Shown here: piece after piece, positions 38,217 through 46,341 of the stretch
Layout of the letters: the number at the start of each line of letters is the position of its first letter
Position numbering within the stretch: position 1 is the stretch's first letter
Source: Azophilus sp026709365
Lineage (GTDB): Bacteria > Pseudomonadota > Gammaproteobacteria > Pseudomonadales > Azotimanducaceae
Length of the DNA: 64,000 nt
Assembly (NCBI GenBank): GCA_965200175.1
Contig: OZ241345.1
Coordinates: 2,728,001 to 2,792,000, forward strand
Reading direction: 5' to 3'
The notes under the pieces: model-generated
Told to the model about the DNA's origin: nothing
What the model saw: only the letters and a program-made list of their open reading frames with translations
Database searches by the model: none
Made by a program: the position numbers and the translations under genes

Positions 38217-38318
38217 TGTGTGGGTCCAGAAACATCTCGGAATCCGACCTACGCGACGAGCGTGCGGAGTTTCGCGCAGCGAAACTCCAACCGCCTCTCG
38301 CCCCGTGGGCGAGAGGCG
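38217..38318 (+). repeat. Two-hairpin repeat, copy 6
   Basis: Hairpin 1 perfect at 38266-38288; hairpin 2 CGCCTCTCGCCC-CGT-GGGCGAGAGGCG at 38292-38318 shares its stem with copy 4 but not its loop. The framework TCCAGAAACATCTCGGAATC is well preserved. It lies upstream of the phasin gene. Confidence 0.86.
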
Positions 38319-38392
38319 CGGTATCGACAGCCACGGCCATTGTCGGCACACTACCGTCCGGACAGCACGACAACACGAGGAGGGAAACCGAG

Positions 38393-38806
38393 ATGGCGGA
38401 TCAATCACCGACCAACCCGTTTGGCCTGCCGGGGTTTGACCTTGGCGAGATGATGCAGCGGCTGCAGCCGCCCGGCGTCGATCTGGGCGCCGTGATGGAA
38501 CGGGGGGCCAAGGACATCGAGGCACTGCGAAAAGCCAACCAAGCGATGGTGGACGGCTTCGCGGCGCTCGCCCGGAAGCAGGGCGAGATCTTCCAACGCA
38601 CCCTGGAGGCCTGGCGCGACGCCGCTGCCGAAGGTCGCGTGGCCTCGCCGCAGGAGGGCTTCGAGGCGGCGCTCGGCAACATGCGCGAGTTGGCTGAGAT
38701 TGCGGCCCAGTCGCAAGCCCAAGCGGCGGAGATCATTCGCGACCGCATGGAGGCGAACTTGGCGGGCCTGCTCAATCCGCAGGACGGCGGCAAGGCGGAA
38801 GACTAA
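38393..38806 (+). CDS. Phasin family granule protein
   Basis: 137-residue, mostly helical protein that coats storage granules. The middle, KDIEALRKANQAMVDGFAALARKQGEIFQRTLE (read as KDIEALRKANQAMVDGF and ALARKQGEIFQR), matches the phasin helix-bundle pattern, with a Gly/Pro/Met-rich N-terminus (PFGLPGFDLGEMMQRLQPPG). ATG at 38393 follows GAGGAGGG; the frame is open upstream only through the repeats. Eight bp before the first wax synthase gene, so a shared role on lipid or PHA inclusions is likely. Confidence 0.8.
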   Translation: MADQSPTNPFGLPGFDLGEMMQRLQPPGVDLGAVMERGAKDIEALRKANQAMVDGFAALARKQGEIFQRTLEAWRDAAAEGRVASPQEGFEAALGNMRELAEIAAQSQAQAAEIIRDRMEANLAGLLNPQDGGKAED

Positions 38807-38814
38807 GCCCGTCC

Positions 38815-40239
38815 ATGGAGCAGCTCAGCGGCCAGGACGCCTCCTTCCTGTACTTTGAGACCCCGGCGGCCCCCATGCATATCGGGTCGGTGGCGCTCTA
38901 CGATCAGTCCAGCGCACCCGACGGACGGGTGCGTTTTCGCGACCTCGTTGACAACGTGCGCAAGCGCCTGCACTTGGCGAAGTGCTTCCGCCGCCGGGTG
39001 GTGGAAGTGCCCCTACAGCTCGACCACCCCTACTGGCTGGAGGATCGGCACTTCGATCTCGAATACCATGTGCGCCACATCGCCCTGCCGCCGCCGGGGG
39101 ACTGGCGCCAGCTTTGCCGGCAGGCGGCCCGCCTGCACTCCCATCCCTTGGATCGCTCCCATCCGCTCTGGGAGATGACCGTCATCAGCGGCCTCAAGAA
39201 CATCGAGGGCGTGCCCGAGACGGCCTTTGCGCTGCTGCTGAAAGTCCACCACGCCGCCATTGACGGCGCCTCAGGCGCCGCCTTGACCGAGGTGATTCAT
39301 GACGAGTCGCCCAAGCCGTCCCAAGTGCCGTTGCCGGACCGGATTTGGGTCGGGCAGCCGGAGCCCTCGGCACCGGAGCTGATGGCGCGGACCTTCGGCA
39401 ACAACGTGCTGCAGCCGTTCCGCTTTGCGGAGGTGCTGTCGCGAACCGTTCCGGCCATGCAACGGGCATCCGCGTCGCTCCGCAATGCCGATCTGGCGGG
39501 CCACGCGGCCAGTCGAATGAACGTGCCGCGCACCCGATTCAACGCGTCGGTGACCGCCCATCGGGTCATGGATGGCCGCTGCTATCCCTTGGAGGCGATG
39601 CGCCGCATCAAGCGGGCGGTGGATGGCGCCACCATCAACGATGCGGTGCTCACCGTGATCGGCGGGGCCCTGCGCCGCTACCTGCAGGCCCGAGACGAGC
39701 TGCCGGACAGGAGCCTGTCAGCCATGGCGCCCATTAACGTGCGCAGCGCCGATGAATCCGCGGCCGAGGGCAATCGGGTGGCGGCCATGACCGCAAGCCT
39801 CGGCACCGGGATTGACGATCCGTTGCAACGCCTTGCGGCGGTGCGCGACGGCACCCGCCAAAGCAAGGCGGTGACCGATGCCATCGGCGCCCGCCTGATG
39901 ACGGACTACTCGCGCTTCATCCCCGCCCAGTTGGCGTCCCTGGCGGCGCGCCTGTACACCAGCTACGGCATGGCGGAGCGCGCCCTGCCGGCCTTCAACT
40001 GCGTGGTCACCAATGTGCCGGGCCCGCAGCAGCCGCTCTACATGTCGGGGGCCAAGCTGCTGCGCACCCATGGCCTAGGCCCCTTGTTCGACGGCATGGG
40101 CCTGATCTTTCCGGTGTTCAGCCACGATGGCGGCATCACCCTCTCGTTCACCTCATGCCGGGAGATGCTGCCGGACCCTGAGCGGCTGGCGGAGGCGCTC
40201 GACGAGTCGTTTCACGCCCTTGAATCGGCAACCGTATAG
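38815..40239 (+). CDS. Wax ester synthase / diacylglycerol acyltransferase (copy 1)
   Basis: Uses acyl-CoA to esterify fatty alcohols or diacylglycerol, giving storage lipids. The N-terminus MEQLSGQDASFLYFETPAAPMH is typical (shown here as LSGQDASFLYFET and PMHIGS), the active motif HHAAIDG lies near residue 145, and the C-terminal half has NVRSADE and NVPGPQQPLYMSGAK. 474 residues, normal. Together with the phasin and a second copy it forms a storage-lipid operon. Confidence 0.92.
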   Translation: MEQLSGQDASFLYFETPAAPMHIGSVALYDQSSAPDGRVRFRDLVDNVRKRLHLAKCFRRRVVEVPLQLDHPYWLEDRHFDLEYHVRHIALPPPGDWRQLCRQAARLHSHPLDRSHPLWEMTVISGLKNIEGVPETAFALLLKVHHAAIDGASGAALTEVIHDESPKPSQVPLPDRIWVGQPEPSAPELMARTFGNNVLQPFRFAEVLSRTVPAMQRASASLRNADLAGHAASRMNVPRTRFNASVTAHRVMDGRCYPLEAMRRIKRAVDGATINDAVLTVIGGALRRYLQARDELPDRSLSAMAPINVRSADESAAEGNRVAAMTASLGTGIDDPLQRLAAVRDGTRQSKAVTDAIGARLMTDYSRFIPAQLASLAARLYTSYGMAERALPAFNCVVTNVPGPQQPLYMSGAKLLRTHGLGPLFDGMGLIFPVFSHDGGITLSFTSCREMLPDPERLAEALDESFHALESATV

Positions 40240-40248
40240 GAGCCTGCA

Positions 40249-41775
40249 ATGCTGCAGCAGCTAAGCGCCCAGGACGCCTCCTTCATCTATCAGGAAACCC
40301 CGGCCACGCCCATGCACATGGCCTCGGTGGCCATCCTGGATCCGTCAACCTCCCCTTACGGGCCACTGACCCTGGAGGCGGTGACAGGCTTCTTCGATGA
40401 GCGCCTGCACCTGATGCCGACCGCCCGCCGAAGGCTGGTCAACGTGCCCTTCGGCTTGGACCATCCCTATTGGATCGAGGATGCGGGCTTCGATCTGGAA
40501 TACCACATCCGCGAGGTCGGCCTGCCCGCCCCCCAGGATTGGCCGGCGCTCTACACGCTGGCGGCGCGCATTCTCAGCCGTCCGCTGGACATGAGCCGTC
40601 CGCCTTGGGAGGTTTACCTCATCCACGGCCTGGACGCGCTTGAGGGCGTGCCGACGGGCTGCGTCGGCTTGCTGTTCAAGACCCATCATTGCGCCATTGA
40701 CGGCGCCTCCGGCATGGAGATGACCTTGGCATTGGCCGACTTGGCGCCGGAGATGGCGACGGTGTCCGCGCCGTCCGAGCCTTGGCGCGCCGACCCGGTG
40801 CCCGATGACGGGGAACTGCTGTTCCGCACCTGGGGCAACGCGCTGCTGCGGCCGCTGCAGATGGCGGAGTTCATGGCCAAGGCGGCCTCCGCCGCGCCAA
40901 CGTTGCCGAATGCCATGCGCCAGGAGCTGCCGCAAGCCACGCCAGTGCCCAGGACCCGCTTCAACGCCCCGGTCAGCGCCCACCGCGTGGTCGGCTTTGA
41001 ACGCTTTCCCTTGGACGACGTGCGGGCGGTGAAGAATGAAGTCGTCGGCGCGACGGTGAACGATGTGGCGCTGACCCTCTGCGGCGGCGCCCTGCGGCGC
41101 TATCTGCAGGAGAAGATCGAGCTGCCCGATGATTCGCTGCTGGCCATGGCGCCCATCAGCGTGCGCAGGCCCGCGGCGGAATACGGGCAGGGCAATGCGG
41201 TGTCGGCCATGTTCGTCACCATCGGCACCCACATCGAAGACCCGGTGCAGCGCCTTGACCATGTGCGCGACGCGACCTCGGCCGCCAAGCAGATGGCCAA
41301 TGCGGTCGGCGCTGACGCCCTGCTGCGCTACAACGAGTTCATGCCAGCGACCCTGTCCAACCTCGCCCAACGCCTGACCACTGAGTTCGCCCGCGCCAAT
41401 CAGGCGGCGCCGGCCTTCAACTGCTCCATCACTAATGTGCCCGGTCCCCAAGTGCCGCTCTACACCATGGGCTGCCGAACCGTGACCACCATCGGCTACG
41501 GCCCGGTCACGCACAACATGGGGCTCATCATGCCCATCCTCAGCTACTGCGGCGAGTTCATCATCAGCTTCACCTCGTGCCGGGACATGATCCCGGACCC
41601 GGATTTCTTCATGGCCTGCATGCGGCACAGCTTCGAGGAGACCCGCAGCGCCGCCTTGGGCGCCGGCGCTGCGGCCGACGCCAAGGTGGCGACCATCGCC
41701 AGGAACTACGCCCATATGGCCGAAGCGGCGCTGGCGGAGGTGCGCGCCGCCCGGGCCAAGGCGTCCGGCGGCTGA
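40249..41775 (+). CDS. Wax ester synthase / diacylglycerol acyltransferase (copy 2)
   Basis: Paralogue of the preceding gene, 508 residues. LSAQDASFIYQETPATPMH at the start, HHCAIDG near residue 146, APISVRRP near 300 and TNVPGPQVPLYTMG near 395. The C-terminal 30 residues (AEAALAEVRAARAKASGG) are an Ala-rich helix absent from copy 1. GGAG lies just before its ATG. Tandem duplication followed by divergence suggests different acceptor or chain-length preference; which cannot be read from sequence. Confidence 0.92.
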   Translation: MLQQLSAQDASFIYQETPATPMHMASVAILDPSTSPYGPLTLEAVTGFFDERLHLMPTARRRLVNVPFGLDHPYWIEDAGFDLEYHIREVGLPAPQDWPALYTLAARILSRPLDMSRPPWEVYLIHGLDALEGVPTGCVGLLFKTHHCAIDGASGMEMTLALADLAPEMATVSAPSEPWRADPVPDDGELLFRTWGNALLRPLQMAEFMAKAASAAPTLPNAMRQELPQATPVPRTRFNAPVSAHRVVGFERFPLDDVRAVKNEVVGATVNDVALTLCGGALRRYLQEKIELPDDSLLAMAPISVRRPAAEYGQGNAVSAMFVTIGTHIEDPVQRLDHVRDATSAAKQMANAVGADALLRYNEFMPATLSNLAQRLTTEFARANQAAPAFNCSITNVPGPQVPLYTMGCRTVTTIGYGPVTHNMGLIMPILSYCGEFIISFTSCRDMIPDPDFFMACMRHSFEETRSAALGAGAAADAKVATIARNYAHMAEAALAEVRAARAKASGG

Positions 41776-42181
41776 ATCGGACTTCGGCTTGCGCGACCTG
41801 CCCACGGTGGATGGCCCTGATGAGGTACCGGCCCACTGGTAAGTCCTTGGCGCCGTTGCCGGTCCGGTAGCGGCTTTCGCGCTTGAGGCGGCCGCCGATC
41901 GTGATAGGTCATGCCCCCGCCACAAACGCCAACCAAGGCAGGCCTGGACCGGCACGCATCTAACGCACGCAGAACCCTCGCCGAAAAGAGCGAGCCTGTC
42001 GTTCCGTTGCCGATCGATGAACGCCTCGACCTCCTCCCTCGTACCCCGCTACGTGACGGCCCACGCGAGTCGTCCACTTGCGATGTTGCCTGGAGCCCGG
42101 AACCCCAATCCACTCCGACCCATCGGATTGGACGGCGTCCCAAAACTTTGAGTAGCGGGAAACTCCATTGTTGCCCAACTG
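41776..42181. other. Gap without recognisable gene
   Basis: Open frames on both strands exist here but none has a protein-like composition, a ribosome binding site or a known motif. Nothing further is seen. Confidence 0.5.
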
Positions 42182-42217
42182 TTGACATAACTTTGCAAAT
42201 GCTTACGATTCTCATTA
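42182..42217 (+). promoter_or_regulatory. Promoter overlapped by a Fur-like box
   Basis: -35 TTGACA at 42182-42187 and -10 TACGAT at 42204-42209, spaced 16 bp. The stretch GCAAATGCTTACGATTCTCA at 42195-42214, continuing TTA, resembles the iron regulator Fur's site GCAAATGATAATCATTCTCA and covers the -10, so Fur with iron would block transcription. A ribosome site GGAGGA follows at 42238. Confidence 0.6.
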
Positions 42218-42251
42218 ACGTTACTTATCGAACCTTTGGAGGAACAGCACA

Positions 42252-42737
42252 GTGCCCGAAATGCCGCTAAATTCATCAAGCCGGGAGATGGCCGGGGCGC
42301 TTCCCGCAACGAGCCTGTCCGCCGGTGCCGAGCTGTTTGTCTGGAGCGTGCGCGAGTGGCTGGCGGCGGCTCGCGAACGGCGCTGCGTCAAGCGCAACCT
42401 GATCCCCCGATACCACGCCGTGGAATGCGTTGACGCCATCTTGCCGCTCGATGAAATGATGTGTCTGCTGGCGGTCTCAGCGTTGCGCCCGATCCAGATA
42501 CGGCATTGCGGCTGCAGTGCGCTCAGCGACGATGAAATGCGGCTGGTCCAATGCCTGCGGGCGGTGCAGCGTGGCGACGACGAACTGGCCGGGCAGCACC
42601 TTGCCAGCCTGCTGCCGGGCCCCTTCAGCCGGACGTTTCTGCGCCCTGCTCGGCAGTACGCTTCGGCGATTTGCAGCGCCGACCTCAGGTTTACCGGCGC
42701 CCGGCACCTGATGGTGGTTGAGGGCGCCGACCGATGA
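42252..42737 (+). CDS. Unknown protein, probably iron-regulated
   Basis: 161 residues from a GTG eight bases after GGAGGA. No signal peptide or membrane helix. It is rich in Leu, Arg and Cys (CVKRNLIPRYHAVECVD, CGCSAL), with a helical feel; the Cys-x-Cys and scattered Cys/His residues could bind metal, but I do not recognise the family. It overlaps the next small membrane-protein gene (ATGA). The Fur-like box upstream is the only functional hint and points to iron limitation. Confidence 0.6.
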   Translation: MPEMPLNSSSREMAGALPATSLSAGAELFVWSVREWLAAARERRCVKRNLIPRYHAVECVDAILPLDEMMCLLAVSALRPIQIRHCGCSALSDDEMRLVQCLRAVQRGDDELAGQHLASLLPGPFSRTFLRPARQYASAICSADLRFTGARHLMVVEGADR

Positions 42738-42847
42738 ACGCGCGCATCCAAAGTCGGGTTGAGCGCAACCTCAAGATCCTTGGCTGGCTGGTCGGCATCG
42801 CCGCTGTGCTTGCCGCCTACTCGCTGAGCTGGCTGCTGGTGCTCTAA
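42734..42847 (+). CDS. 37-residue single-helix membrane protein
   Basis: MNARIQSRVERNLKILGWLV begins a basic head followed by one hydrophobic helix to residue 37. ATG overlaps the stop of the preceding unknown gene, so the two are coupled and share the Fur-like promoter. Small membrane proteins of this kind often tune a larger complex; no partner is evident. Confidence 0.55.
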   Translation: MNARIQSRVERNLKILGWLVGIAAVLAAYSLSWLLVL

Positions 42848-42857
42848 TGGGAGCGCG

Positions 42858-43026
42858 TTACTCGTCGGCCCACGGATTGACGACTTGGGCTCCAGTTGTT
42901 TCGAAGTGGGCCACGTTGCCCGTGACGACGGTCATGCCATGCACCAAGGCTGTTGCTGCGATGAGGGCATCCCTTTCAGCATGCGGGTTGGGACTCGGAG
43001 ATCACGTTCGTGTCGAGCAGGAACAT
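42858..43026 (-). pseudogene. VapC-type PIN toxin with internal deletion
   Basis: Starts with MFLLDTNVISE, the PIN-domain N-terminus with its first Asp, then hits a stop after 16 codons. Another frame continues with DALIAATALVHGMTVVTGNV and VVNPWADE, the standard VapC C-terminus. Roughly 80 central residues are gone, so the RNase is dead. The start overlaps the antitoxin stop (TGATG), as in intact modules. Confidence 0.85.
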
Positions 43027-43280
43027 CAGGAAAAATCGGGCACGACGGAATCCATGCTGACGCGCGGCGGCTCGAAGTCGATATCAGCCAAGCCCGTCAT
43101 GGACAGCGCGTCCGCCAGACTGCGGCGTTGCCCCGTCAGCCGCTGATAGTCGTCTATGTTGAGCAGAACATGCGCGGGTTTGCCTCGGCGGGTGATGAAG
43201 ACGGGTCTCGACAGCGCTGCCTTCTTTGCGCGTCCAACGTCTTGATTGAGTTCGCGGCTGGTGACAGTGGTGATGGTCAT
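43026..43280 (-). CDS. Phd/YefM-type antitoxin, left without toxin
   Basis: 84 residues; TVTSRELNQDVGRAKKAAL and RRGKPAHVLLNIDDYQRL are the antitoxin DNA-binding half, and the acidic tail (ADIDFEPPRVSMDSVVPDF) would wrap the toxin. It is intact although its VapC partner downstream is deleted. It may still repress its own promoter or neutralise a related toxin. Confidence 0.85.
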   Translation of the reverse strand: MTITTVTSRELNQDVGRAKKAALSRPVFITRRGKPAHVLLNIDDYQRLTGQRRSLADALSMTGLADIDFEPPRVSMDSVVPDFS

Positions 43281-43298
43281 GGCTGCTCTCTGAATCGA

Positions 43299-43321
43299 TG
43301 TAGTGATGTAACTACATTATA
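43299..43321 (-). promoter_or_regulatory. Antitoxin operator with -10 box
   Basis: Inverted repeat TGTAGT-GATGTA-ACTACA at 43299-43316, and a perfect -10 TATAAT on the minus strand at 43321-43316, directly beside it. This fits autorepression by the Phd-type antitoxin whose ATG is at 43280. Confidence 0.55.
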
Positions 43322-43371
43322 GGCGGGTCTGCGGGAATGGCAGGTCGGATCCGAATGCAGCCTCCGAACTA

Positions 43372-43653
43372 TCGGAATATGGGCCTAATCCGAGAACGGC
43401 TTGAAGTCCCGAAGCAGGCGGAAATCGACCTGCTCATGATCCAGCGAACCACCTGAACGCCTACACGTTGGGCATGGACACGCCTGCCGGAGGGCGGCAC
43501 GTCATCTGGCTGTCGGAGGTCTTGGTCGAAATCCTGTCGAACGCCGGCACGGCCGCGGTCATCGGCCATGAAATGGGGGATGAATTCCGCAGCAAAAGGG
43601 ATGAGTTTGCTGTGGTCAATACGATCGCGGCAACCCCAGCACATGCTCGGTGA
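43372..43653 (+). pseudogene. Possible M48 zinc peptidase remnant
   Basis: Codons from about 43447 read NHLNAYTLGMDTPAGGR, then VIWLSEVLVEILS and AVIGHEMGDEF, which resembles the M48 core (pNAyalG ... lVelL ... vigHElgH) with the second His replaced. The segment before it (ERLEVPKQAEIDLLM) is in another frame. No start, no full HExxH. Nothing else is seen in the gap 43322-43615. Confidence 0.35.
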
Positions 43654-44782
43654 CGTAGTTCAGGATCATCTCCTGGGAAATCGGCGCGATGCGCATCAGC
43701 CGGGCCTCGCGCCAGTAGCGCTCCACTTGGTACTCCTTGGCGTAGCCAAAGCCGCCGTGGGTCTGCATGGCTTGGTCGGCGGCTTGGAAGGCGGCGTCCG
43801 CCGCTAGCCACTTGGCCATGTTGGCCTCGGCGCCGCAGGGTTGGCCGTTGTCGAGCAGCCAGCTGGCCTTGCGGATCATCAGTTCAGCGGCGTCCAGCCG
43901 AATGCGGGCCTCGCCGAGCGGGAATGACACGCCTTGGTTCTGGCCAATGGGCCGGTTGAAGACGACGCGCTCGTTGGCGTAGCCCACCGCTCGCCGCAGC
44001 GCCGCCCGGCCGATGCCCAGGGCTTCCGACGCCACTAGGATTCGTTCGGCGTTCAGGCCGTCGAGCAGGTAGCGGAAGCCCTTGCCCTCCTCGCCCACCC
44101 GGTCGGTCACCGCCACGGGCAGATCGTCATAGACCACTTCGCAGGAGGCCACCGCGTTGCGGCTAGTCTTGGGAATCGGCGAGATGGTCACTTCGGGGCG
44201 CTGCAGTTCGGCGAGCAGCAGCGTCAGGCCGTCGGTGCGACGCGCGGCCTGCGCCCCGGGCGTGGTGCGCACCAGCAGCAGCACGCGTTCCGAATCGAGC
44301 GCCTTGGTGGTCCAAACCTTGCGGCCCTTGACCAGGTAGTGGTCGCCATCCCGGCGCGCTGCGGTCTTCAGCGAGGCGGTGTCGGTGCCCGCATCCGGCT
44401 CCGTGACGCCGAAGGCGACGTGCAGGTCGCCGCTCACCACCCGGGGCAGGTAGCGCTGCTTCATCGCCTCGCTGCCGTGCTTCACCACCGGATGCATGCC
44501 GAATATGGAGAGGTGCAGGCTGCTGCAGCCGTTCATGGCGGCCCCGGAGGCGGCGACCTCCTCGAGCACGATGCTGGCTTCGGTGATGCCGCGTCCGCTG
44601 CCGCCGTAGGCCTCCGGGATGGCTATGCCGACGAAGCCGGCATCCGCCATGGCGTTGTGGAAGTCCCAGGGAAACTCGTGGGCTTCGTCCTTCTCGGACC
44701 AGTACTCGTCGGGAAAGTCCGCGCAGAGCTTGCGGACGCTGTCGCGGATCAACTGGTGCTCCTCGGTGCCCGAAAACTCCAT
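43616..44782 (-). CDS. Acyl-CoA dehydrogenase
   Basis: FAD enzyme that introduces the alpha-beta double bond in acyl-CoA. 388 residues: helical N-domain, AFGVTEPDAGTDTASLKT near residue 122, KVWTTKA near 155 for FAD and substrate, then the C-terminal helical domain with ASEALGIGRAALRRAVGYAN near 245, RPIGQNQGVSFPL near 274 and the QTHGGFGYAKEYQVERYWREAR region near 340 (QTHGGFGYAKEYQVER). I cannot place the catalytic Glu for certain. ATG at 44782. Chain specificity unknown. Confidence 0.9.
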   Translation of the reverse strand: MEFSGTEEHQLIRDSVRKLCADFPDEYWSEKDEAHEFPWDFHNAMADAGFVGIAIPEAYGGSGRGITEASIVLEEVAASGAAMNGCSSLHLSIFGMHPVVKHGSEAMKQRYLPRVVSGDLHVAFGVTEPDAGTDTASLKTAARRDGDHYLVKGRKVWTTKALDSERVLLLVRTTPGAQAARRTDGLTLLLAELQRPEVTISPIPKTSRNAVASCEVVYDDLPVAVTDRVGEEGKGFRYLLDGLNAERILVASEALGIGRAALRRAVGYANERVVFNRPIGQNQGVSFPLGEARIRLDAAELMIRKASWLLDNGQPCGAEANMAKWLAADAAFQAADQAMQTHGGFGYAKEYQVERYWREARLMRIAPISQEMILNYVTEHVLGLPRSY

Positions 44783-44821
44783 CGTCCGCTCCAGCCTTTG
44801 CAGGCGATGAAGTTTACCCGA

Positions 44822-44921
44822 TGTGCGGGCTCAGAAAGCATCGGGAACCTGACCCACGCAACGGCAGCGGAGTTTCGCGCCAGCGATACTCCAACGAACC
44901 TTGGCCCCTGGCCAAGGTTCG
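44822..44921 (+). repeat. Two-hairpin repeat, copy 7
   Basis: Framework TGTGCGGGCTCAGAAAGCAT, hairpin 1 GGAGTTTCGC-GCCA-GCGATACTCC (one mismatch, 44869-44892), hairpin 2 CGAACCTTGGCC-CCT-GGCCAAGGTTCG (44895-44921), a perfect 12-bp stem. It lies between the divergent acyl-CoA dehydrogenase and enoyl-CoA hydratase genes. Confidence 0.86.
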
Positions 44922-44989
44922 CCGACTTGGCAAGCGGGCACCGGATGGCTACTGTTTCGCCTTCGCATTGACCAGCATGGGGCCAACCA

Positions 44990-45793
44990 TTGAAAACCTT
45001 GCCATTGAACACCGAACGGATGCTCGCCCGCAGCGATGCGGGCATCGGCTGGATGATTTTCAACAATCCGGCCCGTCACAACGCGCTGTCGCTGGAGATG
45101 TGGCAGGGCATCGCCGACACCTTGGACGCCTTTGCCGAAGACGATGACGTGCGGGTGGCCATCATGCGCGGCGCCGGCGGCAAGGCATTCGTCTCGGGTG
45201 CGGACATCTCCGAATTCGACCGCCAGCGGGCCAACGCCGCCCAGAAGGCTGCCTACGATCAGGTGGCGGGCCGCGCCAACCACGCTCTGGCCACCTTCCC
45301 CAAGCCCTTGGTCGGGCTCATCGAGGGCTACTGCATCGGCGGTGGCTTGGCGACCGCGTTGGCCGCCGACGTGCGCTTCGCCACCCCGGACTCCAAGTTC
45401 GGCATCCCCGCCGCCCGCTTAGGCTTAGGCTACGCCTACGACGGCCTCGCCAAGCTGGCCCGCTTGGCCGGTCCCGCCCAAGCCCGGGACATCCTGCTCT
45501 CCGCCCGCTTCATGACCGCCAGTGAAGCGGCGGCGATGGGCTTGGTCAACTTCATTCACGAACGCGACCGCATCGAGGCGGAAGCCGTCGCCTACGCCCG
45601 CCAGATCGCCGGCAACGCGCCGCTCTCCGTCAAGGCCGCCAAGGCGGCGCTTGACGCTTGGGAGCGCGGCGGCCGGCCGGATGAGGTGGCGGCGGCCGAC
45701 GCCTTGGTGGATGCCTGCTTCGACAGCGAGGACTACAAGGAGGGACGGCGGGCGTTTGCGGAGAAGCGCAAGCCGGCGTTTCGGGGTGTTTGA
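44990..45793 (+). CDS. Enoyl-CoA hydratase / isomerase family protein
   Basis: Crotonase fold, 267 residues from a TTG at 44990, or 257 from the ATG at 45020. IFNNPARHNALSLEMW near residue 23, the oxyanion-hole segment GGKAFVSGADISEF near 63, GYCIGGGLATALAADVRFA near 113 and PAARLGLGYAYDG near 139. The active-site Glu expected around IEGYCIGGG and ARLGLGY is not clearly placed, so the reaction (hydration, isomerisation or other) is open. It diverges from the acyl-CoA dehydrogenase; both probably serve fatty-acid breakdown. Confidence 0.82.
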   Translation: MKTLPLNTERMLARSDAGIGWMIFNNPARHNALSLEMWQGIADTLDAFAEDDDVRVAIMRGAGGKAFVSGADISEFDRQRANAAQKAAYDQVAGRANHALATFPKPLVGLIEGYCIGGGLATALAADVRFATPDSKFGIPAARLGLGYAYDGLAKLARLAGPAQARDILLSARFMTASEAAAMGLVNFIHERDRIEAEAVAYARQIAGNAPLSVKAAKAALDAWERGGRPDEVAAADALVDACFDSEDYKEGRRAFAEKRKPAFRGV

Positions 45794-45863
45794 GTGTCGG
45801 AGGGCGCATGGTGAGGTCGGATGAGCTTGGCTTGGAGAATTGACTTGTGAGTAACTTCGATGC

Positions 45864-46307
45864 ATGCGGAAGATGGTGGAAGTCGTGGGAATAGATCTGC
45901 TACCCAAAGTCCTGCGCCAAAACTACGAAGTTCACGAGCGGAAACATGCGTGCGCGATTTTGCACGAAGACTTCCCGGACGAATGGAAAGACATCGTCTC
46001 GCTGCTGGGTCAGTTTGAACTGCGCAGGAGTTGGATTACCGCAAGGGGTGGCCGGAAGTCCAAGGTTGCCAGCAGCATTGACGAGTATCTCTATGGCCTC
46101 GGCTGGGAAGAGAAGGCGTTTTCGACCCAAGTGGTGGTCGATGGAAACCCCGTCGATGCACCCACCCATAAGGTGGATTGCTTCCGCAACGGGGTTGCGC
46201 TGGAAATCGAGTGGAACAACAAGGATCCCTTCTACGACCGGGATTTGAACAACTTTCGGCTGCTTTTCGACCTGCGAGCCATCAGCGTTGGCGTCATCAT
46301 AACGTAA
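45864..46307 (+). pseudogene. BglII-like restriction endonuclease, N-terminal part (split by IS66)
   Basis: About 146 residues of a type II endonuclease of the BglII/BstYI kind. The active-site region is VDCFRNGVALEIEWNNKDP, with Asp, Glu-x-Glu and a following Lys, then FYDRDLNNFRLLFDL. The reading frame runs into an IS66 element after SVGVII. Removing the element and one copy of its 8-bp target duplication joins it without a frame change to RCDELQDLFDDLGRGKSYGS at 48656. ATG at 45864 or 45873. The insertion must have silenced the enzyme; the paired methyltransferase downstream is intact. Confidence 0.85.
46296..46303. repeat. IS66 target-site duplication, left copy
   Basis: ATCATAAC, identical to 48648-48655. 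Eight bp is the duplication size of the IS66 family. Confidence 0.95.
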
Positions 46308-46341
46308 GCGGACATTCTAGGCCGTTCTGGACTTCCGCCGC

